From assembly GCA_002304785.1 (NCBI GenBank), contig DBMG01000074.1, positions 24,999 to 31,558 on the forward strand: 6,560 bases of DNA, written 5' to 3'. Position numbers and translations under genes: made by a program. Within the stretch, counting starts at the first letter, position 1, and every line of letters starts with the position of its first letter. Shown one piece after another: positions 1-5,946 of the stretch. This DNA comes from Candidatus Accumulibacter sp. UBA704. Its GTDB lineage: Bacteria > Pseudomonadota > Gammaproteobacteria > Burkholderiales > Rhodocyclaceae. The notes beneath the pieces are model-generated. The model was not told the origin of the DNA and did not search any database. It was given only the letters and a program-made list of their open reading frames with translations.

Positions 1-378
1 GTTGCGCAGATCGGAGCTTTGATTGTCCGTGCGCAAGTGGCTCGCCGCGATCTTGCCGTCCAGGTCGGGCAGGTAGTCGGAGCGGGCAATGCCTACCTGC
101 GCCGCCTGCGCGCGGGCATTGGCCCAGGCTTCATGGGTTTTCGGATTGCGGCAGAGGGCCTGGTCGACCACCTCCAGGACGCCGTATATGGTGTCGGGCG
201 GCAATGCCTGGCAAGGCACGAAACTGCTGCCGGCCGGCGGGGCAAGCATGGGGCGCGGCGGGGTGATGGAGTTGGTGTCGAAGGGGTCCGGTGGGCCAAA
301 GGCGGCGGCTTTGGTCGATAGCACGGCAGCCAGCACGGCGATTGTCGGAAGAAATTGGTATTTGCTGCGCGATCTCAT
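1..378 (-). CDS. TolC-family outer-membrane protein, N-terminal part (3' end beyond window)
   Basis: This open frame reads leftward from an ATG at 378 and runs off the window edge after 126 codons. Residues 1-26 look like a Sec signal peptide: a basic start (MRSRSK), a hydrophobic core and a cleavage site after the Ala-rich STKAAA. A Pro-rich linker follows (about 28-61). At 72-104 the segment DQALCRNPKTHEAW, then an Ala/Gln-rich helix and SDYLPDLDG, resembles the first repeat of TolC-type trimeric channels that serve type I secretion or RND efflux. Two cysteines (56 and 76) bracket the start of that helix. The partner inner-membrane and adaptor genes would lie to the left, so export versus efflux cannot be decided. 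An in-frame TTG at 393, 7 nt after GGAA, is an alternative start. An in-frame stop at 406-408 limits further extension. The family call is fairly sure; the specific role is unknown. Confidence 0.8.
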   Translation of the reverse strand, partial: MRSRSKYQFLPTIAVLAAVLSTKAAAFGPPDPFDTNSITPPRPMLAPPAGSSFVPCQALPPDTIYGVLEVVDQALCRNPKTHEAWANARAQAAQVGIARSDYLPDLDGKIAASHLRTDNQSSDLRN

Positions 379-407
379 CGAACCCGGGCCCAAGGCATTT
401 TTCCGTT

Positions 408-413
408 AGTATA
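408..413 (-). promoter_or_regulatory. Putative -10 element for the TolC-family gene
   Basis: Read on the minus strand this is TATACT, one mismatch from TATAAT. It would place transcription start near 401, about 23 nt before the ATG at 378. No good -35 hexamer lies 17 bp upstream (GCGTCG), so it may need an activator. If this is the promoter, the ATG at 378 is favoured over the TTG at 393, which would have almost no leader. Confidence 0.3.
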
Positions 414-425
414 GCGGCCTTCATT

Positions 426-441
426 CTTAACGACGCTTAAC
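426..441. repeat. CTTAAC direct repeat, 10-bp phase, in divergent promoter region
   Basis: CTTAAC occurs at 426-431 and again at 436-441, exactly one helical turn apart. The pair lies over the -35 zone of the putative leftward promoter and just upstream of the putative rightward yaeQ promoter. This arrangement is common for regulator half-sites, but six-base repeats also occur by chance, and no regulator can be named. Confidence 0.25.
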
Positions 442-454
442 CGGCGTGTCTGTC

Positions 455-463
455 TGTTATCAA
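455..463 (+). promoter_or_regulatory. Putative extended -10 promoter for yaeQ
   Basis: The string TGTTATCAA fits an extended -10 (TGn followed by TATCAA, 4 of 6 consensus positions). It would start a transcript near 470, giving a leader of about 43 nt before the yaeQ ATG. No clear -35 hexamer is present, as is usual for extended -10 promoters. The call is weak and rests on pattern alone. Confidence 0.25.
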
Positions 464-512
464 TTGTTTCAATCCTGCGGCAGCAACAGAGGTTCGGCGT
501 CGATCGGCATTC

Positions 513-1064
513 ATGGCACTCAAGGCAACCATATTCAAGGTCGAACTTTCGGTCGCCGACCTCGACCGCAACGTGTACGAGAACTTCTCGCTGACCCTGG
601 CGCAACACCCGTCGGAAAACGATACCCGCATGATGGTGCGTTTGCTGGCCTTCATGCTGTTCGCCGACGAGCGCCTGGAATTCGGCAAGGGACTGTCCAC
701 CGATGACGAGCCGGACCTGTGGCGCAAGGATCTCACCGGCGCCATCGACCTGTGGATCTACGTCGGCCAACTCGACGAGCGCTGGCTGCGCAAGGCTGCC
801 GGCAGAGCGGCGCGGGTCGTCGTCGTCTGTTACGGCGACCGCGTGGCCGATGTTTGGTGGGAGCAGAATCGCGCCAGGCTGGAGAAACTGTCGAACCTCA
901 CGGTGTACCGGCTCTCTTCCGACGACATGCAGGCGCTGGCGGGGTTGGTTAACCGCTCGATGAATCTGCAATGCACCATCCAGGAGGGTGAGGCGCTGAT
1001 CACCGGCGGGGGCGATCCGGTACGGGTGCAGCCGGGACTTCTGTTCGGAGCGCTACACGGCTGA
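513..1064 (+). CDS. yaeQ: YaeQ family protein
   Basis: The 183-residue product matches E. coli YaeQ (about 181 residues) from end to end as I remember it. It opens with MALKATI, then has VADLDRN (14-20), SLTLAQHPSE (26-35), RLLAFMLFADERL (43-55), DDEPDLW (64-70), IDLWI (78-82), the WWEQN block (115-119) and a closing LQCTIQEG (152-159). Members have a compact fold related to PD-(D/E)xK nucleases, but the cellular role is unsettled; the E. coli gene was reported in connection with loss of RfaH. At position 83 this copy has Tyr where I recall Glu in E. coli (WIELG), and the following GLPDE is GQLDE here. The start matches the family N-terminus, although no strong Shine-Dalgarno is close (GAGGT ends about 20 nt upstream). 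The gene is divergent from the TolC-family gene and overlaps the 3' end of the c-di-GMP gene by 12 bp. The protein looks cytoplasmic, with no signal peptide or membrane segment. Confidence 0.93.
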   Translation: MALKATIFKVELSVADLDRNVYENFSLTLAQHPSENDTRMMVRLLAFMLFADERLEFGKGLSTDDEPDLWRKDLTGAIDLWIYVGQLDERWLRKAAGRAARVVVVCYGDRVADVWWEQNRARLEKLSNLTVYRLSSDDMQALAGLVNRSMNLQCTIQEGEALITGGGDPVRVQPGLLFGALHG

Positions 1065-4000
1065 CCGCGTCAGGGACTGCAGTCGGTCCAGAAGGTCATC
1101 GCGCAGGGCATGAAGCTCCCCGAGTCGGTCAATGCCGGCGTCAACCGGTGAGTCCGAGCGGCATTTGCAAAGGTTCACGGCGACGTGATGCACTTGCGTG
1201 TGCAGCATCCTGATGGCCTCGAACCCCGGGTGTGTCAGATGCCGGGCTTTCCCTTCGTTGTCGAGCCATTGGCCGAAGCGGCACTGGTGCACATCCAGCG
1301 GAGGTGGGTCGTCGCGTTCTCCGCGAACGTACTGCTCCATGGCGATAACCCAGGCCCGGTGTTCGACGCCGGCAAAAAGGAGGGGCAGGTCGTCACGGTC
1401 GATGGCCTCGATCTCCTTCCAGCCCGAATCCGGCTGCCACAGTCGTACCCACGACGGCAGGGCATCGGCGGCCATGGGGCGTGCGATGCCATAACCTTGT
1501 GCCAGTTCGCACCCCAGTTGCAGCAGCATGTTGCCGTGCTCGATCGTCTCCACGCCCTCGGCGATCACGTTGCGCCGGAATGTCGCGGCCAGACTGACCA
1601 CTCCTTCGAGAATGGCCAGGTCGTCCGGGTCGTCGAGCATGTCGCGCACGAAGCTCTGGTCAATCTTGAGCACGGAAACCGGCAGACGCTTGAGATAGGT
1701 CAGCGAGGAATATCCGGTGCCGAAATCGTCGAGGGCGAAGGTTACGCCGAGTTCCCGGCAGCCGGCGATCACCCGGGAGACTCCGGGCAGGTCTTCCAGC
1801 GCGCTGGTTTCCAGCACTTCCAATTCGAGGTCGCCCGGCTCGATGGCCTGGTGCTTCGCCAGGATTTCGCGCAGACGGTCGACGAAGTCCGGTCGCTGCA
1901 GCTGGCGGGCGCCCACATTGACGCTGACCGGGATGTCCAGTCCGGTGGCCAGCCAGCGTTCCCGCTCGGTAAGGGCGGCATCGATCACCCATTCGCCGAT
2001 GTCGACTGCCGTCGCGTGGTTTTCAACGACCGGCAGGAACACGTCTGGCGGCAACAAGCCCTTTTCGGGGTGCCGCCAGCGGATCAGCGCTTCGGCGCCG
2101 ATGACTTTGCCCGAGCGCATATTCACCTTGGGCTGGAAGAACAGCACGAATTCGCGTGCCGCCAGCGCCTCCTGGATGCGCTGCAGGCTTTCGTGATGTC
2201 CGCGCACGCTGCGGTCCTGCTCGGCGTCGAAGACGTGGTAGCGGTTCTTGCCGGCCAGCTTGGCCTGGTACATGGCCTGGTCAGCCTGCCGCAGCAGTTG
2301 GTCGGCGTCCACGCCTTCGGCTTGCGGGTAAAAGGTGACGCCGAGACTGGCCGAAACCTGAAAGACGACGTTCCCGACGTTCACCGGCTGGGCCGCCGCA
2401 GCAAGCAACCGGGTGATCATCGGGATGCTCGCCGACGAATCGGGCAGGTCGAGCAGCACGGCGACGAACTCGTCGCCGCCGAGACGGGCGAGGGTGTCTC
2501 CTTCGCGCAGAGTGCCCTTCATGCGTTGCGCCAGGGCCACCAGCAACTGGTCGCCGGCTTCGTGGCCATGGTTGTCGTTGATGGCCTTGAAGCCGTCCAG
2601 ATCGAGATAGGCGACCGCCAGCAGTTGCCCGTGTCGCTGCGCCTGGGGCATGGCCTGGTGCAGACGGTCGGCCAGCAGCACGCGGTTCGGCAAGGCGGTC
2701 AGCACGTCGTAGTGCGCCATGTTTTCGAGTTGTTTCTCCGCCTTCTTGCGCACATCGATGTCGGCGATCACGCCGACCAGGCCGAGCTTCCTCCCGTCGG
2801 CGTCGTAGAGTCGCTGCCCGGTGAGATGGCCCCAGAATTGGGTGTCGTTGGCACGCCAGTAGAGCCGGTCCAGGTCGACGAAGTCCAGTTCGCCGTTCAA
2901 AAGCGCCAGCATTCGCTGCCTGCCGGTTTCTCGCTCGGAGGGGTGAATCAGCGTCACGTATTCGTCCCCCAACAGCGATTCGAGCGGGCGTTCGAACATT
3001 TCCGCCATGCGCTGGTTTGCCCGAGTAATGTGACCGTCATTGTCGACGAGAAAGATCGCCACGCTTGACGTGTCGAGAATGTTCTTGAGCAGCGCTTCGC
3101 GTTGTTCCAGGGTCGTCAGCAACCGGTTGAACCCGGCGATGAGGCGTCCGATTTCATCCTTGCGCGCGATCGGCAAAGGATGCAGGCGCTGGCTCTCTTC
3201 AGCCATTCCGGCCAGCGCGGAGGCCGTGTCGACGAGCGGCGACAACTGGTGTCGCAATAACCACCAGGTCAAGGTTCCAGCCAGCAGGCTCAACAGCAGG
3301 GTGGCTGCCAGCATGCGTTGCTGCATTTCCCTGATAGGAGAGAATGCCTCGTCGGTGGGTAATGTGGCTACCGCATGCCATCCGGACGCGGGTATCGTCT
3401 TGAACGAGGAAAGCACTTCCACGCCCTCCGGCGCCACGAAAACGGCCGTTCCTTCATTGTTCGCGCTGAACCGGTCGATCGTTGCATTCTCGCCGGGCGC
3501 GGGCAGCGGCTGCATGATTAGACTCTTGTTGGTCGCCGTGATGATCAGTCGTTGCTGGGGGGCGACGAGCAGGTAGCCGCCGGTTTTGCCGTAGCGGTTG
3601 CCGGTGATCTGGTCGAAAAAATTCGGCAACCCCAGGTTAATGGCACCGCTCATCGCGCCGATGATCAGTCCCTCCGTGTTTCGAATCGGGACGGTCATGA
3701 CGACGATTGGTGCCTTGAGCTTTCTGCCGATGATGGGTTTGCTGATCGACGCTTTGCCCTCCCTGAGCGCGGCGATGACATATTCGTCGTCGCCATAGTT
3801 GACCCCCAGTCGCCCGGCTGATAGCGGAAAATCAGCGATCGCCGTGCCCTGCATGTCATGGACGACGATTCCGCCATTGAAGAGGATTTGCAACGCGGCG
3901 CGCTGATCCATGAAGATCTGCAGGATCGATGGGTTTTCCCGGAGGATCAGGGCCGCCATGTCGGCAGCGGTTCTCAGGGCTTCAAGGCGGGTCTCCAGTT

Positions 4001-4190
4001 CCCTGTTGATCTGGGCAGCGACCATCGACACCGTGGCGAACTGCTGCTCGCCCAACTGGCGCTGCATGTCCTCACGCAGCATCCGGCTGGCGTACAGCGA
4101 GAGCGACCAGATGCTGGCCAGGAAAATGGCCAGGGTAGCGAGAGATATTTTTGTTTTCAGCGAGCGCCACTGAAAAAGACTGCGGGTCAT
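1053..4190 (-). CDS. Membrane sensor dCache-HAMP-PAS-GGDEF-EAL-CZB, bifunctional c-di-GMP cyclase/phosphodiesterase
   Basis: This 1045-residue inner-membrane protein should make and/or degrade cyclic di-GMP in response to periplasmic and cytoplasmic cues. Visible order: membrane segment about 13-35; periplasmic dCache-like sensor about 36-290; second membrane segment about 293-312; HAMP about 312-364; PAS about 366-485; GGDEF about 490-655; EAL about 670-915; and CZB about 940-1035. The cyclase motif RLGGDEF is intact (569-575), as is its inhibitory RxxD I-site (R562, D565). The phosphodiesterase residues are also present: E700 of EAL, N758, E791, D821-D822, K842 and E878. The C-terminal CZB has H944, C970 (CRFGQW), H997 and H1001, a full 3-His/1-Cys zinc set; two more cysteines follow at 1008 and 1010. 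The ATG at 4190 is preceded by AGGA at 5-nt spacing. The gene is monocistronic as far as visible, convergent with yaeQ and divergent from thiM. The dCache ligand cannot be named. Confidence 0.95.
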   Translation of the reverse strand: MTRSLFQWRSLKTKISLATLAIFLASIWSLSLYASRMLREDMQRQLGEQQFATVSMVAAQINRELETRLEALRTAADMAALILRENPSILQIFMDQRAALQILFNGGIVVHDMQGTAIADFPLSAGRLGVNYGDDEYVIAALREGKASISKPIIGRKLKAPIVVMTVPIRNTEGLIIGAMSGAINLGLPNFFDQITGNRYGKTGGYLLVAPQQRLIITATNKSLIMQPLPAPGENATIDRFSANNEGTAVFVAPEGVEVLSSFKTIPASGWHAVATLPTDEAFSPIREMQQRMLAATLLLSLLAGTLTWWLLRHQLSPLVDTASALAGMAEESQRLHPLPIARKDEIGRLIAGFNRLLTTLEQREALLKNILDTSSVAIFLVDNDGHITRANQRMAEMFERPLESLLGDEYVTLIHPSERETGRQRMLALLNGELDFVDLDRLYWRANDTQFWGHLTGQRLYDADGRKLGLVGVIADIDVRKKAEKQLENMAHYDVLTALPNRVLLADRLHQAMPQAQRHGQLLAVAYLDLDGFKAINDNHGHEAGDQLLVALAQRMKGTLREGDTLARLGGDEFVAVLLDLPDSSASIPMITRLLAAAAQPVNVGNVVFQVSASLGVTFYPQAEGVDADQLLRQADQAMYQAKLAGKNRYHVFDAEQDRSVRGHHESLQRIQEALAAREFVLFFQPKVNMRSGKVIGAEALIRWRHPEKGLLPPDVFLPVVENHATAVDIGEWVIDAALTERERWLATGLDIPVSVNVGARQLQRPDFVDRLREILAKHQAIEPGDLELEVLETSALEDLPGVSRVIAGCRELGVTFALDDFGTGYSSLTYLKRLPVSVLKIDQSFVRDMLDDPDDLAILEGVVSLAATFRRNVIAEGVETIEHGNMLLQLGCELAQGYGIARPMAADALPSWVRLWQPDSGWKEIEAIDRDDLPLLFAGVEHRAWVIAMEQYVRGERDDPPPLDVHQCRFGQWLDNEGKARHLTHPGFEAIRMLHTQVHHVAVNLCKCRSDSPVDAGIDRLGELHALRDDLLDRLQSLTRSAV

Positions 4191-4195
4191 GATGA

Positions 4196-4199
4196 TCCT
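4196..4199 (-). promoter_or_regulatory. Ribosome binding site of the GGDEF-EAL-CZB gene
   Basis: On the minus strand AGGA sits 5 nt before the ATG at 4190. It fixes that start, which also gives a normal basic N-terminus ahead of the first membrane segment. Confidence 0.6.
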
Positions 4200-4283
4200 G
4201 TTGCGGGCTTGGCGATATGCTGCGCGGTTTCATTCCAAGCTTACCCTTTTTCTTGTTGTCATGCGGCAGGCGGTATTTCTTCT

Positions 4284-4322
4284 TCGCGAGTGACAGATCC
4301 GACCGGACCTTTCATCTCGCGA
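4284..4322. repeat. Inverted repeat TCGCGAG/CTCGCGA, possible operator before thiM
   Basis: TCGCGAG (4284-4290) and its exact complement CTCGCGA (4316-4322) have centres 32 bp apart, about three helical turns. The right arm overlaps the -35 position of the putative thiM promoter. A regulator binding both arms could block or loop this divergent region. The arms contain the self-complementary TCGCGA, which is easy to meet by chance in high-GC DNA, so this is a candidate only. Confidence 0.3.
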
Positions 4323-4349
4323 CACAATGCTGCGGAGCCTGCGTATACT
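4319..4349 (+). promoter_or_regulatory. Putative promoter for thiM-thiE
   Basis: A TATACT -10 lies at 4344-4349. A partial -35 (GCGACA, 4319-4324, 4 of 6 positions) stands 19 bp upstream, a long spacer. Transcription would begin near 4356, leaving about 25 nt before the ATG at 4381. That excludes the upstream ATG at 4327 as a start. No TPP riboswitch sequence is recognisable between 4191 and 4380. Confidence 0.35.
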
Positions 4350-4380
4350 TCCGGACTTTCCCTCTGCTGATGCCCCGCTC

Positions 4381-5178
4381 ATGATCACGACTCTTCCTTT
4401 CGACATCATCGCCAACGAACTGGCGCGGCTGCGCGCGACGCATCCCCTCGTTCATCTGCTGACCAACGAGGTCGTGCAGGAAATCACCGCCAATGTCCTG
4501 CTGGCTGTCGGAGCATCGCCCGCGATGATCGTGGCGGAAGAAGAGGTTGCACCGTTCGCCGCCATTTCCGGGGCGTTGCTGGTCAATGTCGGCACGCTGT
4601 ACCCAGCCCGGCTCGCGGCGATGAAGCAGGCCGTGGCGGCCGCCAACCGGGCCGGAGTGCCGTGGACGCTCGATCCGGTGGCGGCGGGCGTGCTCGAGTA
4701 CCGGACGCTGGCGTGCCGGGAATTCATGCGCTGCAAGCCGGCCGCCATTCGCGGCAATGCCTCGGAAATCCTGGCGTTGGCCGGCTTCGATGGCAGCGGT
4801 CGTGGCGTGGATACGACAGCGGGTTCCGATGCCGCGATCGAGGCGGCAGGACAGCTTGCCCGGTCAACCGGGGCCATTGTTGCCGTGACCGGCGAAACCG
4901 ATTTCATAACCGACGGCAAACTAACCTGGGCGACGCCGTGGGGACATGCGGTGATGACCAAGGTGGTTGGCACCGGCTGCGCACTGTCGGCCTTGGTGGC
5001 GGCATTCACGGCGCACGCGCCGAACCGGTTCGATGCCGTGGCGGCGGCCTGCGCGGTGGCCGGGTTGTGCGGCGAGCGGGCGGCGTCGACCAGCCGAGGG
5101 CCGGGCTCGTTCAAGGCCGATTTCCTGGATGCGCTCTATTTGCTGACGCCGGAAAAGCTGCGCGAGCAGGCTGCATGA
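4381..5178 (+). CDS. thiM: Hydroxyethylthiazole kinase
   Basis: ThiM phosphorylates 4-methyl-5-(2-hydroxyethyl)thiazole with ATP, salvaging the thiazole half of thiamine in the cytoplasm. From the ATG at 4381 the product has 265 residues, close to the E. coli enzyme (about 262). Family motifs are in order: VHLLTNEVVQ (24-33), ANVLLAVGASPAM (37-49), NVGTL (69-73), LDPVAAG (97-103), IRGNASEI (123-130), VTGETD (169-174), the catalytic GTGC with Cys200 (197-200) and GPGSF (240-244). The same frame is open upstream to an ATG at 4327, which would add 18 residues with no family similarity. A putative -10 inside that extension argues for 4381. No good Shine-Dalgarno precedes 4381, so the transcript may have a weak start. 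The stop overlaps the thiE start (ATGA), implying one operon. thiD is not in this window. Confidence 0.95.
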   Translation: MITTLPFDIIANELARLRATHPLVHLLTNEVVQEITANVLLAVGASPAMIVAEEEVAPFAAISGALLVNVGTLYPARLAAMKQAVAAANRAGVPWTLDPVAAGVLEYRTLACREFMRCKPAAIRGNASEILALAGFDGSGRGVDTTAGSDAAIEAAGQLARSTGAIVAVTGETDFITDGKLTWATPWGHAVMTKVVGTGCALSALVAAFTAHAPNRFDAVAAACAVAGLCGERAASTSRGPGSFKADFLDALYLLTPEKLREQAA

Positions 5179-5822
5179 GTTACAACCCGATCGATCTTTC
5201 GCTCTACCTGGTGCTCGATCCGGACCTGTGCCGTGACCTGGAAGGAATGGTGCGAACCGCCCGGCTGGCTGCGGAGAACGGAGCGACGGTGGTGCAGTTG
5301 CGGGCGCCTGGCTGGAAGCGGCGACAATGGCTGGAGGCCGCTCGCGAACTCAAGGCGGTGCTGGCGCCTTTCGGGGTGCCTCTGATCATCAACGACCATG
5401 TCGATGTCGCGCTGGCGATCGACGCGGATGGCGTGCATGTCGGGCAGGACGACCTTCCTGCGACGGAGGCGCGACGGCTGATCGGGCCGGACAAGGTTCT
5501 CGGCCTTTCCGTTTCGAATGCCGCTGAACTCGCCGCAGTGCCGCAAGACGTCGACTATCTGGGCATCGGCCCGGTCTACGCGACCGGCACCAAGCCCGAT
5601 GCGGCAGCGGCAACGGGCGTCTCGCTGTTCGGCCACCTGGTGGCGGCGGCACGCCTGCCGGTGGTGGCGATAGGCGGGATCAACGGCGGCAATTGCGCGC
5701 CGCTGTTCGCTGCCGGGGCGCAGGGCGTGGCCGTGGTGTCGGCCATCTGCGGCCAGTGCGATCCGGCGCGGGCGACAGCCGAGCTTCGCACCCGGATCGG
5801 CAGTGCGAAGCAGCGCCGATAG
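5175..5822 (+). CDS. thiE: Thiamine-phosphate synthase
   Basis: ThiE joins hydroxyethylthiazole phosphate, the ThiM product, to hydroxymethylpyrimidine pyrophosphate, giving thiamine phosphate and pyrophosphate. The 215-residue product has the TIM-barrel family motifs: YLVLDPDLC (11-19), VQLR (40-43), IINDHVD (71-77), ADGVHVGQDDLP (84-95), GLSVSN (110-115), YLGIGPVYATGTK (128-140), VVAIGGIN (163-170) and GVAVVSAI (184-191). D74 and D92/D93 occupy the expected Mg-pyrophosphate positions. The usual REK/RIK stretch after VQL reads RAPGWK here, so the Lys two residues after Arg is replaced by Pro45, with Lys48 nearby. The start overlaps the thiM stop in ATGA, and an AGG 4 nt upstream (5168-5170) is a modest ribosome site. 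Together these suggest translational coupling. A longer in-frame extension upstream lies wholly inside thiM and is not credible. Confidence 0.93.
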   Translation: MSYNPIDLSLYLVLDPDLCRDLEGMVRTARLAAENGATVVQLRAPGWKRRQWLEAARELKAVLAPFGVPLIINDHVDVALAIDADGVHVGQDDLPATEARRLIGPDKVLGLSVSNAAELAAVPQDVDYLGIGPVYATGTKPDAAAATGVSLFGHLVAAARLPVVAIGGINGGNCAPLFAAGAQGVAVVSAICGQCDPARATAELRTRIGSAKQRR

Positions 5823-5833
5823 ACGATTTTTTT
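5796..5833 (+). terminator. Possible intrinsic terminator of thiM-thiE
   Basis: ATCGGC (5796-5801) pairs with GCCGAT (5815-5820), with an inner TGC-GAA-GCA mini-hairpin, and a run of seven T follows at 5827-5833. The stem is built from the last thiE codons. Six bases separate stem and T-run, more than in a textbook terminator, so it may be inefficient. Confidence 0.35.
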
Positions 5834-5848
5834 CTGCGCGGGAACCGA

Positions 5849-5875
5849 TTTCAGGATGAGTTCAGTCCGCTGAAA
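5849..5875. repeat. TTCAG/CTGAA repeat cluster in the leader of the Bmp-family gene
   Basis: TTTCAG (5849-5854) and CTGAAA (5870-5875) form a six-base inverted repeat. A further TTCAG lies between them (5861-5865), in direct repeat with the first at 11 bp. An outer pair, AACCG (5843-5847) with CGGTT (5890-5894), flanks the cluster and runs into a T-run (5893-5898). This could be an operator, or an RNA hairpin acting as a second terminator or attenuator. The remainder of the 5823-5946 gap is pyrimidine-rich with no clear promoter. Confidence 0.3.
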
Positions 5876-5932
5876 CTGATAAAGTACACCGGTTTTTTGT
5901 CGTCTTCTTTCCCTTCAATGCCTTCCATTCCC

Positions 5933-5937
5933 AGGAG
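5933..5937 (+). promoter_or_regulatory. Ribosome binding site of the Bmp-family gene
   Basis: AGGAG stands 9 nt before the ATG at 5947, separated by an A-rich run. It is the strongest Shine-Dalgarno in the window and fixes the start of the secreted binding protein, whose signal peptide begins there. Confidence 0.75.
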
Positions 5938-5946
5938 AAAAAAAGC

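Noticed and set aside
375..971. A 198-codon minus-strand frame opposite yaeQ, ending at the TolC-family start
   Set aside because: yaeQ on the other strand matches a known family end to end; the antisense translation has no recognisable domain or good ribosome site.
1185..3068. A 627-codon open frame on the plus strand inside the c-di-GMP sensor gene
   Set aside because: It is fully antisense to a gene with clear, ordered domains; its translation shows no recognisable motif. Long antisense frames are expected in high-GC coding DNA.
4327..4380. Upstream ATG at 4327 as the thiM start
   Set aside because: It adds 18 residues absent from the family, lacks a ribosome site and would lie upstream of the likely transcription start.
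4452..5114. A 220-codon minus-strand frame opposite thiM
   Set aside because: Ser/Ala/Thr-rich shadow of a well-identified gene, with no motif of its own.
4662..5174. In-frame upstream extension of thiE inside thiM
   Set aside because: The extension is antigenic to no known domain, sits in another frame of thiM, and the ThiE fold begins just after the ATG at 5175.
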